From NCBI RefSeq assembly GCF_900100765.1, contig NZ_FNFO01000002.1:248001-312000 (forward strand): DNA of 64,000 bases, in the 5' to 3' direction. The notes beneath the pieces were generated by a model that had not been told where the DNA came from, ran no database searches, and saw only the letters and a program-made list of their open reading frames with translations. Below are positions 26,972-34,266 of the stretch, in pieces (the stretch's first letter is position 1; each line of letters opens with the position of its first letter). Position numbers and translations under genes: made by a program. This DNA comes from Catalinimonas alkaloidigena. GTDB lineage: Bacteria > Bacteroidota > Bacteroidia > Cytophagales > Flexibacteraceae.

Positions 26972-28216
26972 TTAGGGCGCCGCTTCGCGGATGATGTCGA
27001 AATCGGCGGTTTCCAAATCCTGCCAGAAACTCGGATATGATTTGTTGACCACGTCCGGGTCTTCGATGCGGAGGGGCTGGCGGAGTGCCAGCGGCGCAAA
27101 AGCCATCGCCATGCGGTGATCGTCGTAAGTGTGGATGGTCGTCAGTTCGTGGGTCGGCATCGGTTGGGCGAGGCGTAGGGTCCAGTGACCGGGGTGCGTC
27201 TCTTCGATGCGGTGGCCGAACTTGCCCAGCTCCTGTTGCAACGCCAGAATGCGGTCGGTTTCCTTCACCCGCAGGCTTTCCAGCCCCGTGGCTTGCAACT
27301 GGATGCCTTTGGCGGCACACACCACAAAAATCGTCTGTGCCACATCGGGGCAATCCACAAAATTGATGGTCGTCTCTTTGGCCGCCGGCGTATGGGTCAG
27401 CCGCAGGCCGCCGTCGATGAACTCGGTCTGCACACCCAGCGGCCGCATAAGTTCCACCAGCCGGCTATCGCCTTGCAACGAATCCTTTTTCAGACCCTTC
27501 AAGACGATTTCGGCGTCGGTGGCCAGCGCCGCAATGGCGTACCAGTAACTCGCGCCCGACCAGTCCGATTCCACAGTATATTCCTGGGCGAGGTAAGGCT
27601 GCGGTCCCACGCTCAGCAGGTTGCCGTGCCACTCCGAGTCCACGCCGAAGTCGCGCATCAGCGCGCGGGTCATCTCGATGTAGGGCCGCGATCCGATGGG
27701 TCCGGTCAGTTCGATTTCCAAGCCGTCGGGCAGCGTCGGGGCCACCATCAGCAGCGCCGAAATGTACTGACTGCTGATGTTGCCGGGCAGCGTCACGCGG
27801 TGGTGGCCTTCGTAGTGAAACCCTTCCAGGCGCATGGGCGGGTAGCCTTCGTGGTTCAGGTAGGTGATCTGCGCTCCGATTTGCCGCAGGGCGTCGACCA
27901 GGGGGCCAATGGGGCGTTCGCACATGCGGGGCGTGCCCGTCATCACCTTGGTCTGCCCCGAGAGGGCGTAATAGGCCGTCAGGAAGCGCATCGTGGTGCC
28001 GGCGTCGAGTACGTCGACTTCTTCTTCGTCCGATTGCAGCAGGCGCATCATCGTTTGCGTATCGCGGGCGGCGGCAAGGTTGTGCAGCGGCGTATCGGTC
28101 CCCGACAGCGCGCGGATGATCAGCAGGCGATTACTTTCACTCTTGGACGAAGGCAGGGGGATGGTGCATTGCACCCGGCCGGTAGGATGGGTCAGTGTGA
28201 CGGATGAAACAGACAT
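26972..28216 (-). CDS. aroA: 3-phosphoshikimate 1-carboxyvinyltransferase (EPSP synthase)
   Basis: 414 residues, the usual length. It transfers the enolpyruvyl group of PEP to shikimate 3-phosphate in aromatic amino acid synthesis, in the cytosol. Family motifs: the SSKSESNRLLIIRAL substrate loop at about 23-37, DAGTTMRFLTAYYALSG, the MTGTPRMCERPIGPLVDAL block, ISSQYISALLM, and C-terminal RVKETDRI and YDDHRMAMAFAPLAL. Other genes of the same pathway lie nearby on the same strand (aroB at 28824, pheA at 38130) but not in one operon. Confidence 0.96.
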   Translation of the reverse strand: MSVSSVTLTHPTGRVQCTIPLPSSKSESNRLLIIRALSGTDTPLHNLAAARDTQTMMRLLQSDEEEVDVLDAGTTMRFLTAYYALSGQTKVMTGTPRMCERPIGPLVDALRQIGAQITYLNHEGYPPMRLEGFHYEGHHRVTLPGNISSQYISALLMVAPTLPDGLEIELTGPIGSRPYIEMTRALMRDFGVDSEWHGNLLSVGPQPYLAQEYTVESDWSGASYWYAIAALATDAEIVLKGLKKDSLQGDSRLVELMRPLGVQTEFIDGGLRLTHTPAAKETTINFVDCPDVAQTIFVVCAAKGIQLQATGLESLRVKETDRILALQQELGKFGHRIEETHPGHWTLRLAQPMPTHELTTIHTYDDHRMAMAFAPLALRQPLRIEDPDVVNKSYPSFWQDLETADFDIIREAAP

Positions 28217-28476
28217 GTACTCAAATTAAGTGGAAAACCGCCGGTCGAAAAGCTCCTGAAATCACAACGCCGAAACGTACGCTCGCCGACCCTAATGCGT
28301 CATTGGCGGCGAATTTCCGAAACTTGCTTTTGTTTTTAAGAAAAAATGGAAAAAAAATCAAGGGATGTAACCACGTTTACGAAATTAGAGTATACAACGT
28401 TGACTCATCGTAGTATGCGAATACTAATCCGAGTGTCAATAAAATTGATTTCTTACCACATTTAAACCACAAAATT

Positions 28477-28758
28477 ATGGACGACGGTAAAGTGCTTTTG
28501 GGATTTCTGATCGGTGTGACTACGGGTGTTGTAGCAGGCATTCTGCTGGCGCCAAGCACTGGCGAAGATACCCGGAAGGCAATTTCAGACAAGGCCTCGG
28601 ATTATTCGAGCGATGCCGGTGAACAGTTGAACAAGTTCATGGACAAGGTATCGGAATTTATTGACGCTTCGCTGGCCACCATCAACAAAAAGACCGACGA
28701 ATACGAAGTGAAGGCAAAAGATGCTGTTGAGAAGGCGAAGAACGCTGTCAACAAATAG
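28477..28758 (+). CDS. YtxH domain-containing protein
   Basis: 93 residues. The N-terminus has one Gly-rich membrane helix followed by the YtxH signature (GFLIGVTTGVVAGILLAPSTGEDTRKAISDKA); the rest is an amphipathic helix rich in Lys and Glu. YtxH proteins are small membrane-tethered helical proteins often linked to stress responses. It is monocistronic and ends at a strong terminator 28 bp downstream. Confidence 0.9.
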   Translation: MDDGKVLLGFLIGVTTGVVAGILLAPSTGEDTRKAISDKASDYSSDAGEQLNKFMDKVSEFIDASLATINKKTDEYEVKAKDAVEKAKNAVNK

Positions 28759-28785
28759 TCGAGTAGTCTGCACCTGACCTATACA

Positions 28786-28817
28786 AGCCTCTTGCTTCCA
28801 GAAGCAAGAGGCTTTTT
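28786..28817. terminator. Intrinsic terminator after the YtxH gene
   Basis: AGCCTCTTGCTTC at 28786-28798 and GAAGCAAGAGGCT at 28801-28813 form a perfect 13-bp palindromic stem, followed on the plus strand by a run of T. A few bases precede it as A-rich, so it may also end minus-strand transcription of aroB. Confidence 0.9.
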
Positions 28818-28823
28818 TGTGCG

Positions 28824-29897
28824 CTAGGCCGTCTGGTAGTACGCCAGCGCCTCGACCATGGCGGTTTCCGCAATCGACTGGTCGTAACGGGCACGGCCGG
28901 GGGCTTCGAGCAGAACGCTGCGGATGATGCCGTCGCGGTTTTTCTTGTCCTGGCGCGCCAGCGGTACAATCCCGGCAATGTCGTCTGCGCTCAGCGTTAC
29001 CTTCCCGTACAGGTCGAGGAGCCACGTCTGCATCGTCCGGAAGTCGGCTTCGGACAGGCCGCTCTGCTGCACCGACAGGTAACCCTCGCAGATCATCCCC
29101 ACGGCAATGGCCTCACCGTGCAGAATGGCTCGGTCGGGGTGCGCCAGCAGCCAGCTTTCGACCGCATGGCCCACCGTATGCCCGAAGTTCAGCAGCTTGC
29201 GCTCGCCTTTTTCTTTCGGATCGCGCTCCGTAATCCCCGATTTGATGGCGACCGAGTGTTCGACCAGGGCGAGCCAGTCCTGTTGTGCGAACGGGACCTG
29301 CCGCAGGGCTTCCCACTGCTGAGCATCGGCAATGAGGCAGTGTTTGATGACCTCGGCAAAGCCCGAACGCAACTCACGGGTGGGCAGGGTCCGGAGAAAA
29401 TCGGTGCCGATCAGCACGGCGGCCGGCTGCGCAAACACCCCGACGTGGTTCTTGTAACCTTCGAAATCGACCCCTAACTTCCCACCGACCGACGCATCGA
29501 CCTGCGCCAGCAGTGTGGTCGGCAGTTGCACGAAGTCGACGCCGCGCTTGTAAGTCGCAGCACAAAAGCCGCCCATGTCGCCCATGACGCCACCGCCCAG
29601 GTTCAGCACCACGCCGTGCCGGTCGAACTGCTGTTCGGTCAGAAAGTGCCAGATTTGCTGGCAGGTGGCCAGGTGTTTGTGCTGCTCGCCCGCCGGTACG
29701 GTATACGTCACGTGGGGCGGCAGCACCTCGGCCAGTAGGGGGTAACAGTCGCGCTGGGTGTTGGTGTCGGTCAGAACCGCAATTTTCGAGTACGAGCGGT
29801 CCGCGAGCCATTGGGCTAGCGTCGGGCCGATGTTTTCCTGAATCAGAAGCGTTGTCGTCTGCGTCACGGAGGCAAGCGTTTGGGGTAGGGCGCGCAA
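28824..29897 (-). CDS. aroB: 3-dehydroquinate synthase
   Basis: 357 residues. It converts DAHP to 3-dehydroquinate using NAD and a divalent metal. The NAD loop GGGVMGDMGGFCAATYKRG and the following QLPTTLLAQVDASVGGKLGVD, active-site KHCLI and zinc-site HTVGHAVE blocks are intact. The start is uncertain: TTG at 29897 gives the longest frame, GTG at 29867 is a good alternative. Convergent with the YtxH gene, sharing the hairpin at 28786. Confidence 0.95.
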   Translation of the reverse strand: MRALPQTLASVTQTTTLLIQENIGPTLAQWLADRSYSKIAVLTDTNTQRDCYPLLAEVLPPHVTYTVPAGEQHKHLATCQQIWHFLTEQQFDRHGVVLNLGGGVMGDMGGFCAATYKRGVDFVQLPTTLLAQVDASVGGKLGVDFEGYKNHVGVFAQPAAVLIGTDFLRTLPTRELRSGFAEVIKHCLIADAQQWEALRQVPFAQQDWLALVEHSVAIKSGITERDPKEKGERKLLNFGHTVGHAVESWLLAHPDRAILHGEAIAVGMICEGYLSVQQSGLSEADFRTMQTWLLDLYGKVTLSADDIAGIVPLARQDKKNRDGIIRSVLLEAPGRARYDQSIAETAMVEALAYYQTA

Positions 29898-30012
29898 GAT
29901 ACGAGATTCAGCCTAACCCTGCGGCCGACTTTGCGTAGCAGACAGGAGAAGAAACGATCTGCATCTCCGCAGCCTGCATCCATCCACCGCTCATCCCACC
30001 GTTTCTTGACAC

Positions 30013-31191
30013 ATGCTTACCGCTTACATGGATCAACTCAATGCGCTCTCGCCTTGGTTGCAACTTCTTTTCTGGATTTCCGCTGCCCTGATCGGTAGCC
30101 TGATCGTCGGTTTACTGCTGCGCTGGCTGATGTTCCGCGTCGTGGGCTATTACGAACGGACGTACAATTACTACCTCCTCGAATCGGTCATCAAGCACCT
30201 GCGTCGCCCGCTGGCGGTGTTCATGCCGCTGTTCATTCTGGCGCTGGTGATTCCGGCCACGCCGGTGCAGGCCCTGATCCGGGAACTGCCCTACGTGGAA
30301 TTTACCGTCAACAAGGTGGTGAAAGTGCTGCTGCTGCTGGCGTTAGGATGGCTGGTCCTGCGGATTCTGAACGTGATTCAGGACGTCGTGTTTGCGCAGT
30401 ACTCCATCGCGACGGACAACAACTTTACGGCCCGCAAGGTCCGCACGCAGATGCAGTTCATCAAAAAGCTGGCGTCGGTGGCGGTGGTGATCATCATTTC
30501 GTCGATCATCCTGATGAGCTTCGAAAGCGTGCGGCAGTTCGGCACGGGCCTGTTGACCTCGGCTGGCGTCGCGGGGATCATCGTCGGCTTTGCGGCGCAG
30601 AAGTCAATTGCCAATCTGCTGGCGGGTTTTCAGATCGCCTTCACGCAGCCGATCCGCATCGACGACGTGGTGATTGCCGAAGGGGAGTGGGGACGGATCG
30701 AAGAGATTACGCTGACCTACGTGGTAGTGTGCATCTGGGACAAGCGCCGCCTCATTCTGCCGATTACCTACTTCATCGACCATCCGTTTCAGAACTGGAC
30801 GCGCGTTTCGGCCGATATTATGGGCTCCGTTTTTCTCTACACCGACTACACCATTCCGATCGAACCGCTGCGCGACGAACTGACGCGGTTGCTGGAATCG
30901 AGCAAGTTGTGGGACCGGAAGGTAAACGTGTTACAGGTGACCGACTCCAAGGAGCACACGCTCGAACTGCGGGCGCTGATGAGCGCGGCCACCTCGTCCG
31001 ATGCGTGGGACCTGCGCTGTTATGTGCGCGAAAATCTGGTCAACTTCATTCAGAAGAATTACCCGGAATGCCTGCCCCGGACGCGGGCGCTGCTGGCGCG
31101 CGACGAACCCCGCCCCTCGCAAAACGGACACGCTCACTCGGAAGAGATCAGTCCCGGTGCCGAACCACCCGAAAAGCGCCAGGAAGGGTAA
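30013..31191 (+). CDS. MscS family mechanosensitive ion channel
   Basis: 392 residues. Four or so hydrophobic segments precede the conserved MscS pore region (LLTSAGVAGIIVGFAAQKSIANLLAGFQIAFTQPI) and the beta domain (IDDVVIAEGEWGRIEEITLTYVVVCIWDKRRLILPI), then a cytoplasmic alpha/beta domain and a His/Pro-rich tail. It releases osmolytes on hypo-osmotic shock. It stands alone, divergent from aroB by 115 bp. Confidence 0.94.
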   Translation: MLTAYMDQLNALSPWLQLLFWISAALIGSLIVGLLLRWLMFRVVGYYERTYNYYLLESVIKHLRRPLAVFMPLFILALVIPATPVQALIRELPYVEFTVNKVVKVLLLLALGWLVLRILNVIQDVVFAQYSIATDNNFTARKVRTQMQFIKKLASVAVVIIISSIILMSFESVRQFGTGLLTSAGVAGIIVGFAAQKSIANLLAGFQIAFTQPIRIDDVVIAEGEWGRIEEITLTYVVVCIWDKRRLILPITYFIDHPFQNWTRVSADIMGSVFLYTDYTIPIEPLRDELTRLLESSKLWDRKVNVLQVTDSKEHTLELRALMSAATSSDAWDLRCYVRENLVNFIQKNYPECLPRTRALLARDEPRPSQNGHAHSEEISPGAEPPEKRQEG

Positions 31192-31437
31192 AAGAGTTCA
31201 GACCCGGCCCGCCGGGCGGTTCAGCGTTCGCCTCAGAAACCATTGTCCCTAGCGTTTTAACGGGTACCCGCCCGGGGAAAAGCGTCGGACACCGGTGGTT
31301 TGCCAGCACTCACAATCCACACGAAGTCGAACATCAAAGCCAGATGTTGGAATAGAGAGAGCCGCAACTCGGCCTTGTGTCTCCTATGAGTTCTCCAGAC
31401 CTTGCCTTTCAACTTCGAACTCATAACTCCCAACGTT

Positions 31438-31962
31438 CTACAGCGTCGGCAAAATCTGATCGATCGGCGTCTCGCCTTCAAATTTCTGCACCAGTTTTCC
31501 CTCGTCGGAGTACACGTAGATCGACGGCGTGGGGATGGAGCCGAACTGCTGGAGCACGTTCACGACCGAGGTGGTCCCGAAGTGAAAGTTGGGCACGTCG
31601 GCAAATTGATAGTCGACCGCAAACTGCCGGACTTCGGCCAGGGGCGCGCTCGAAATGAAATAGACCTGGTAATCGTAGAAGCGCCCGAGGTTCTCGTGAA
31701 TCTGCCGGGCTTCGCGTTGGCAGTGGTCGCAGTCGGGCTGAAACAGCACCAGGACCGTTTTGCCGGAGAGGCCGTTGATCTGTTGCGTAGAGCCGTCGGT
31801 CAGGCTGACCGGAATCGGCGGAAGGTCGTTTTGCGGCGCGGCGGGGGCGGGTGCTGCCGACGGCGTGGCCGGAGCCGGGGGTGGCGTGGTCTCTTTCTCT
31901 TTTTTCGCGGAACAGCTCGCCAGAGCCAGCACCAGTACCAGCGGAAATACGACATGTTTCAT
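31438..31962 (-). CDS. Thioredoxin-like (TlpA/AhpC-type) lipoprotein
   Basis: 174 residues from ATG 31962, chosen because it begins a clear lipoprotein signal (HVVFPLVLVLALASCSAKK). A Pro/Ala-rich linker (residues about 25-45) is followed by a redoxin domain with LVLFQPDCDHCQREARQIHEN, carrying a CxxC pair (Cys-Asp-His-Cys), the cis-Pro region FGSIPTPSIYVYSDEG and the family C-terminus. It probably acts as a membrane-tethered thiol oxidoreductase in the periplasm. Confidence 0.87.
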   Translation of the reverse strand: MKHVVFPLVLVLALASCSAKKEKETTPPPAPATPSAAPAPAAPQNDLPPIPVSLTDGSTQQINGLSGKTVLVLFQPDCDHCQREARQIHENLGRFYDYQVYFISSAPLAEVRQFAVDYQFADVPNFHFGTTSVVNVLQQFGSIPTPSIYVYSDEGKLVQKFEGETPIDQILPTL

Positions 31963-32169
31963 AGCCTCCAAAGTACGCGATTTGGGACATACCGTACGCA
32001 AAATGATGACCCGGTGCAGGCAGATAGGCGGTTGGGAAAATCTCCCGAGGTATCTTCTAAAAATGGGGTGTTGTGCGGATAGGTGTAAACAATTTTACGA
32101 TTTGTGCGTAAATAGAAGTATATCAAGCATATACTGCACATTGATTGTTTCATTAAACGCGACTATAAT

Positions 32170-32661
32170 ATGAAATTCATACAGACCATTCAACAGAAAA
32201 CCGGATTTGCCCTTTTGGCGGGAGCTTGCAGCCTGATGCTACTCGGCAGCTGTAACAAAGAGCTGACCAAGCAGGACGTGCAGGAGAACATCGAAGAGGC
32301 ACGAGAGGCCACGCAGGAAGCTGAGGAAGAGACCAAAGAGGCGCTGGCTTCGCGCGAGCAGTATTACGAAGATTTCCGGGCCCAGAAAGTAAAAGAGCTG
32401 GAAGATCGCAGTGAGAAGATCGACGATCGGGTGAAAGAGCTGAAGAAGATTTCTGACAAAGAGGGCAACACCCGCGCTTCGGACGACATCAAATCGGCGA
32501 TTGACGAGTTGCAGCGCGAAAAAGAAGACATCAACCAGAAGATCGAAGAAGCCAAATCGATTCAGGAAACCGACTGGACTAGCTCGTACGACGAACTGGA
32601 TAAGTCGATTGCTCAGATCGAAGGCGAAATTGATAAGCTGGAACAGAGCCTGGAGAATTAG
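32170..32661 (+). CDS. Coiled-coil lipoprotein of unknown function
   Basis: 163 residues with lipobox LLGSCNKE and an almost continuous acidic/basic coiled coil from residue about 38 to the end (EEAREATQEAEEETKEAL, KELEDRSEKIDDRVKELKK). No domain is recognised; it might be a periplasmic spacer or stress protein. A small inverted repeat (AGTATAT, CAAGC, ATATACT at 32117-32135) lies 35 bp upstream of the start and may be regulatory. A strong terminator follows 26 bp downstream. Confidence 0.8.
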   Translation: MKFIQTIQQKTGFALLAGACSLMLLGSCNKELTKQDVQENIEEAREATQEAEEETKEALASREQYYEDFRAQKVKELEDRSEKIDDRVKELKKISDKEGNTRASDDIKSAIDELQREKEDINQKIEEAKSIQETDWTSSYDELDKSIAQIEGEIDKLEQSLEN

Positions 32662-32687
32662 TAGCGTACCGACGAAGCATTTGATGA

Positions 32688-32719
32688 GAAGCCTTCTTTT
32701 ACCGGAGGCTTCTTTTTTT
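32688..32719 (+). terminator. Intrinsic terminator after coiled-coil lipoprotein gene
   Basis: GAAGCCTTC at 32688-32696 pairs with GGAGGCTTC at 32704-32712 (9 bp with one G-T), followed by a run of seven or eight T. Confidence 0.88.
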
Positions 32720-32766
32720 GTGCCCTTTGGCTGAAACACTTGACAAGCATTGAAAAAGAATTCACA

Positions 32767-32788
32767 TTTACGTAACTGGTTACGTAAA
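32767..32788. promoter_or_regulatory. Perfect palindromic operator upstream of the MarR-GNAT gene
   Basis: TTTACGTAAC at 32767-32776 and GTTACGTAAA at 32779-32788 are exact reverse complements separated by TG, ending 11 bp before the start codon. A 22-bp perfect dyad is the type of site bound by a MarR dimer, so it is a good candidate for autoregulation. Confidence 0.65.
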
Positions 32789-32799
32789 TAGATTCTGAT

Positions 32800-33756
32800 A
32801 TGGATTTCTTCGAGAAAACTGGAAAGATGGCCATCGGGAGCCGGCTGCGCATGCTCAGCGAACGGCTAACCGACGAAGCGACGGCCGTCTACCGCTCGTA
32901 TGGCGTAGACCTCAAACCCAAATGGTTCCCGGTCTTTTTCGTGCTTTCGCAGGGAGAAGCGAAAACCGTGACGGCCTTGGCGGAAGAGATCGGCCATACA
33001 CACCCCTCGGTAAGCAAAATTGTGCGCGAAATGGCCAAAGGCGGACTGGTAGAGGAGCGGAAAGACAAGCGCGACGGACGTAAAAATGTGATCAGTCTTT
33101 CGGAAAAGGGACGGGCGGTACAGGGCCAGTTGGCCGACCAATACGCCGACGTCAACCAGGCCATCGAGCACCTGCTGGCGCAAACCCGCCACGACCTCTG
33201 GAAGGCGCTGGAAGAGTGGGAGTTTCTGCTGAGCCAGCAGTCGCTGTTTCGGCGTGTGCAGGCGTGTCGGAAGGAGCGGGAGGCCCGGAACGTACAGATT
33301 GTGCCCTACGAGCCGAACTATCAGGAAGCCTTTCGGTCCCTCAATGAAGCGTGGATCTCCGCCTACTTCACGATGGAACCGGCCGACTACAAAGCGCTGG
33401 ACCATCCGCAGGAGTACATTCTGGACCGGGGCGGGCACATCCTGGTCGCGCTTTACAACGACGAACCGTTAGGTGTTTGCGCCCTGATTCCGATGGACGA
33501 CCCCGACTACGAGTTCGAGCTGGCGAAAATGGCGGTTTCGCCGCGGGCGCAGGGCAAAGGGCTGGGCTGGCTGTTGGGGCAGGCCGTGGTGGACAAGGCG
33601 CGTTTGCTCGGGGCCACGAAACTGTACCTGGAAAGCAATACGCGCCTGGAACCTGCCATCAGCCTCTACCACAAACTGGGCTTTCAGAAAGTGGTGGGAC
33701 ACCCCACGCCCTACGAACGAAGTAATATTCAGATGGAGTTGATCCTTACGCCATAA
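32800..33756 (+). CDS. MarR-type regulator fused to GNAT acetyltransferase
   Basis: 318 residues. The N-terminal 150 residues are a MarR winged helix (VTALAEEIGHTHPSVSKIVREMAKGGLVEERKDKRDGRKNVISLSEKG). The C-terminal 165 are a GNAT domain with the acetyl-CoA loop MAVSPRAQGKGLGWLLGQAVVDKA and the SNTRLEPAISLYHKLGFQKV end. Such fusions are known, but their substrates mostly are not. A perfect 22-bp palindrome directly upstream suggests autorepression, possibly coupled to ligand acetylation (inference). Its end faces the Nudix gene 4 bp away. Confidence 0.92.
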   Translation: MDFFEKTGKMAIGSRLRMLSERLTDEATAVYRSYGVDLKPKWFPVFFVLSQGEAKTVTALAEEIGHTHPSVSKIVREMAKGGLVEERKDKRDGRKNVISLSEKGRAVQGQLADQYADVNQAIEHLLAQTRHDLWKALEEWEFLLSQQSLFRRVQACRKEREARNVQIVPYEPNYQEAFRSLNEAWISAYFTMEPADYKALDHPQEYILDRGGHILVALYNDEPLGVCALIPMDDPDYEFELAKMAVSPRAQGKGLGWLLGQAVVDKARLLGATKLYLESNTRLEPAISLYHKLGFQKVVGHPTPYERSNIQMELILTP

Positions 33757-33760
33757 GTGC

Positions 33761-34189
33761 TTAGCGCAGGTGGGCTGCCTCACTGTGCAGCGCGTCGGCC
33801 AGCCAGAATTCCGACATCCGCAAGAGGTTATCGGGCAGCGCATCGGGCGGAAAGAAGCGAAATTCCAGCGACTCGTCGTTCAGCACGATCGGTCCTTCTT
33901 CTGTGAAAGAGGCTTTCAGGTAGATCGTCACGTAATGCACCGCTGCCTGGTCGGGATAAGCGTAAACCTGCGTCAGCGGATCGGAGTAGACGCCGATTAA
34001 TTGCTCGATGCGGCACCACCGCCCCGTTTCCTCCCACACTTCGCGGACGGCCGCCTGTTCGACCGTTTCTCCGAACTCGAATTTCCCGGAAATCAGGCCC
34101 CACTGCTGTTCTAGTTTGCGTTTTTGCAGAAGCACCTCTCCACGGGCGTTGGTGAGGAAAACAGCGATGGCCGGGCGGGTAAGTGACAT
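33761..34189 (-). CDS. Nudix hydrolase
   Basis: 142 residues from ATG 34189 (MSLTRPAIAVFLTNARGEVLLQ); a longer frame to 34213 is less likely. The Nudix box is intact: GKFEFGETVEQAAVREVWEETG, with G-x5-E-x7-REVWEETG spacing. It hydrolyses a nucleoside diphosphate-linked substrate of unknown identity. Convergent with the MarR-GNAT gene. Confidence 0.9.
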   Translation of the reverse strand: MSLTRPAIAVFLTNARGEVLLQKRKLEQQWGLISGKFEFGETVEQAAVREVWEETGRWCRIEQLIGVYSDPLTQVYAYPDQAAVHYVTIYLKASFTEEGPIVLNDESLEFRFFPPDALPDNLLRMSEFWLADALHSEAAHLR

Positions 34190-34266
34190 GCGTGACAAGG
34201 CGTTGCGGAACACGAGTCTACGGAATTTCGCCGACCTGTCCTAGCCCCGTGTCGCCAGCGGCCCCG

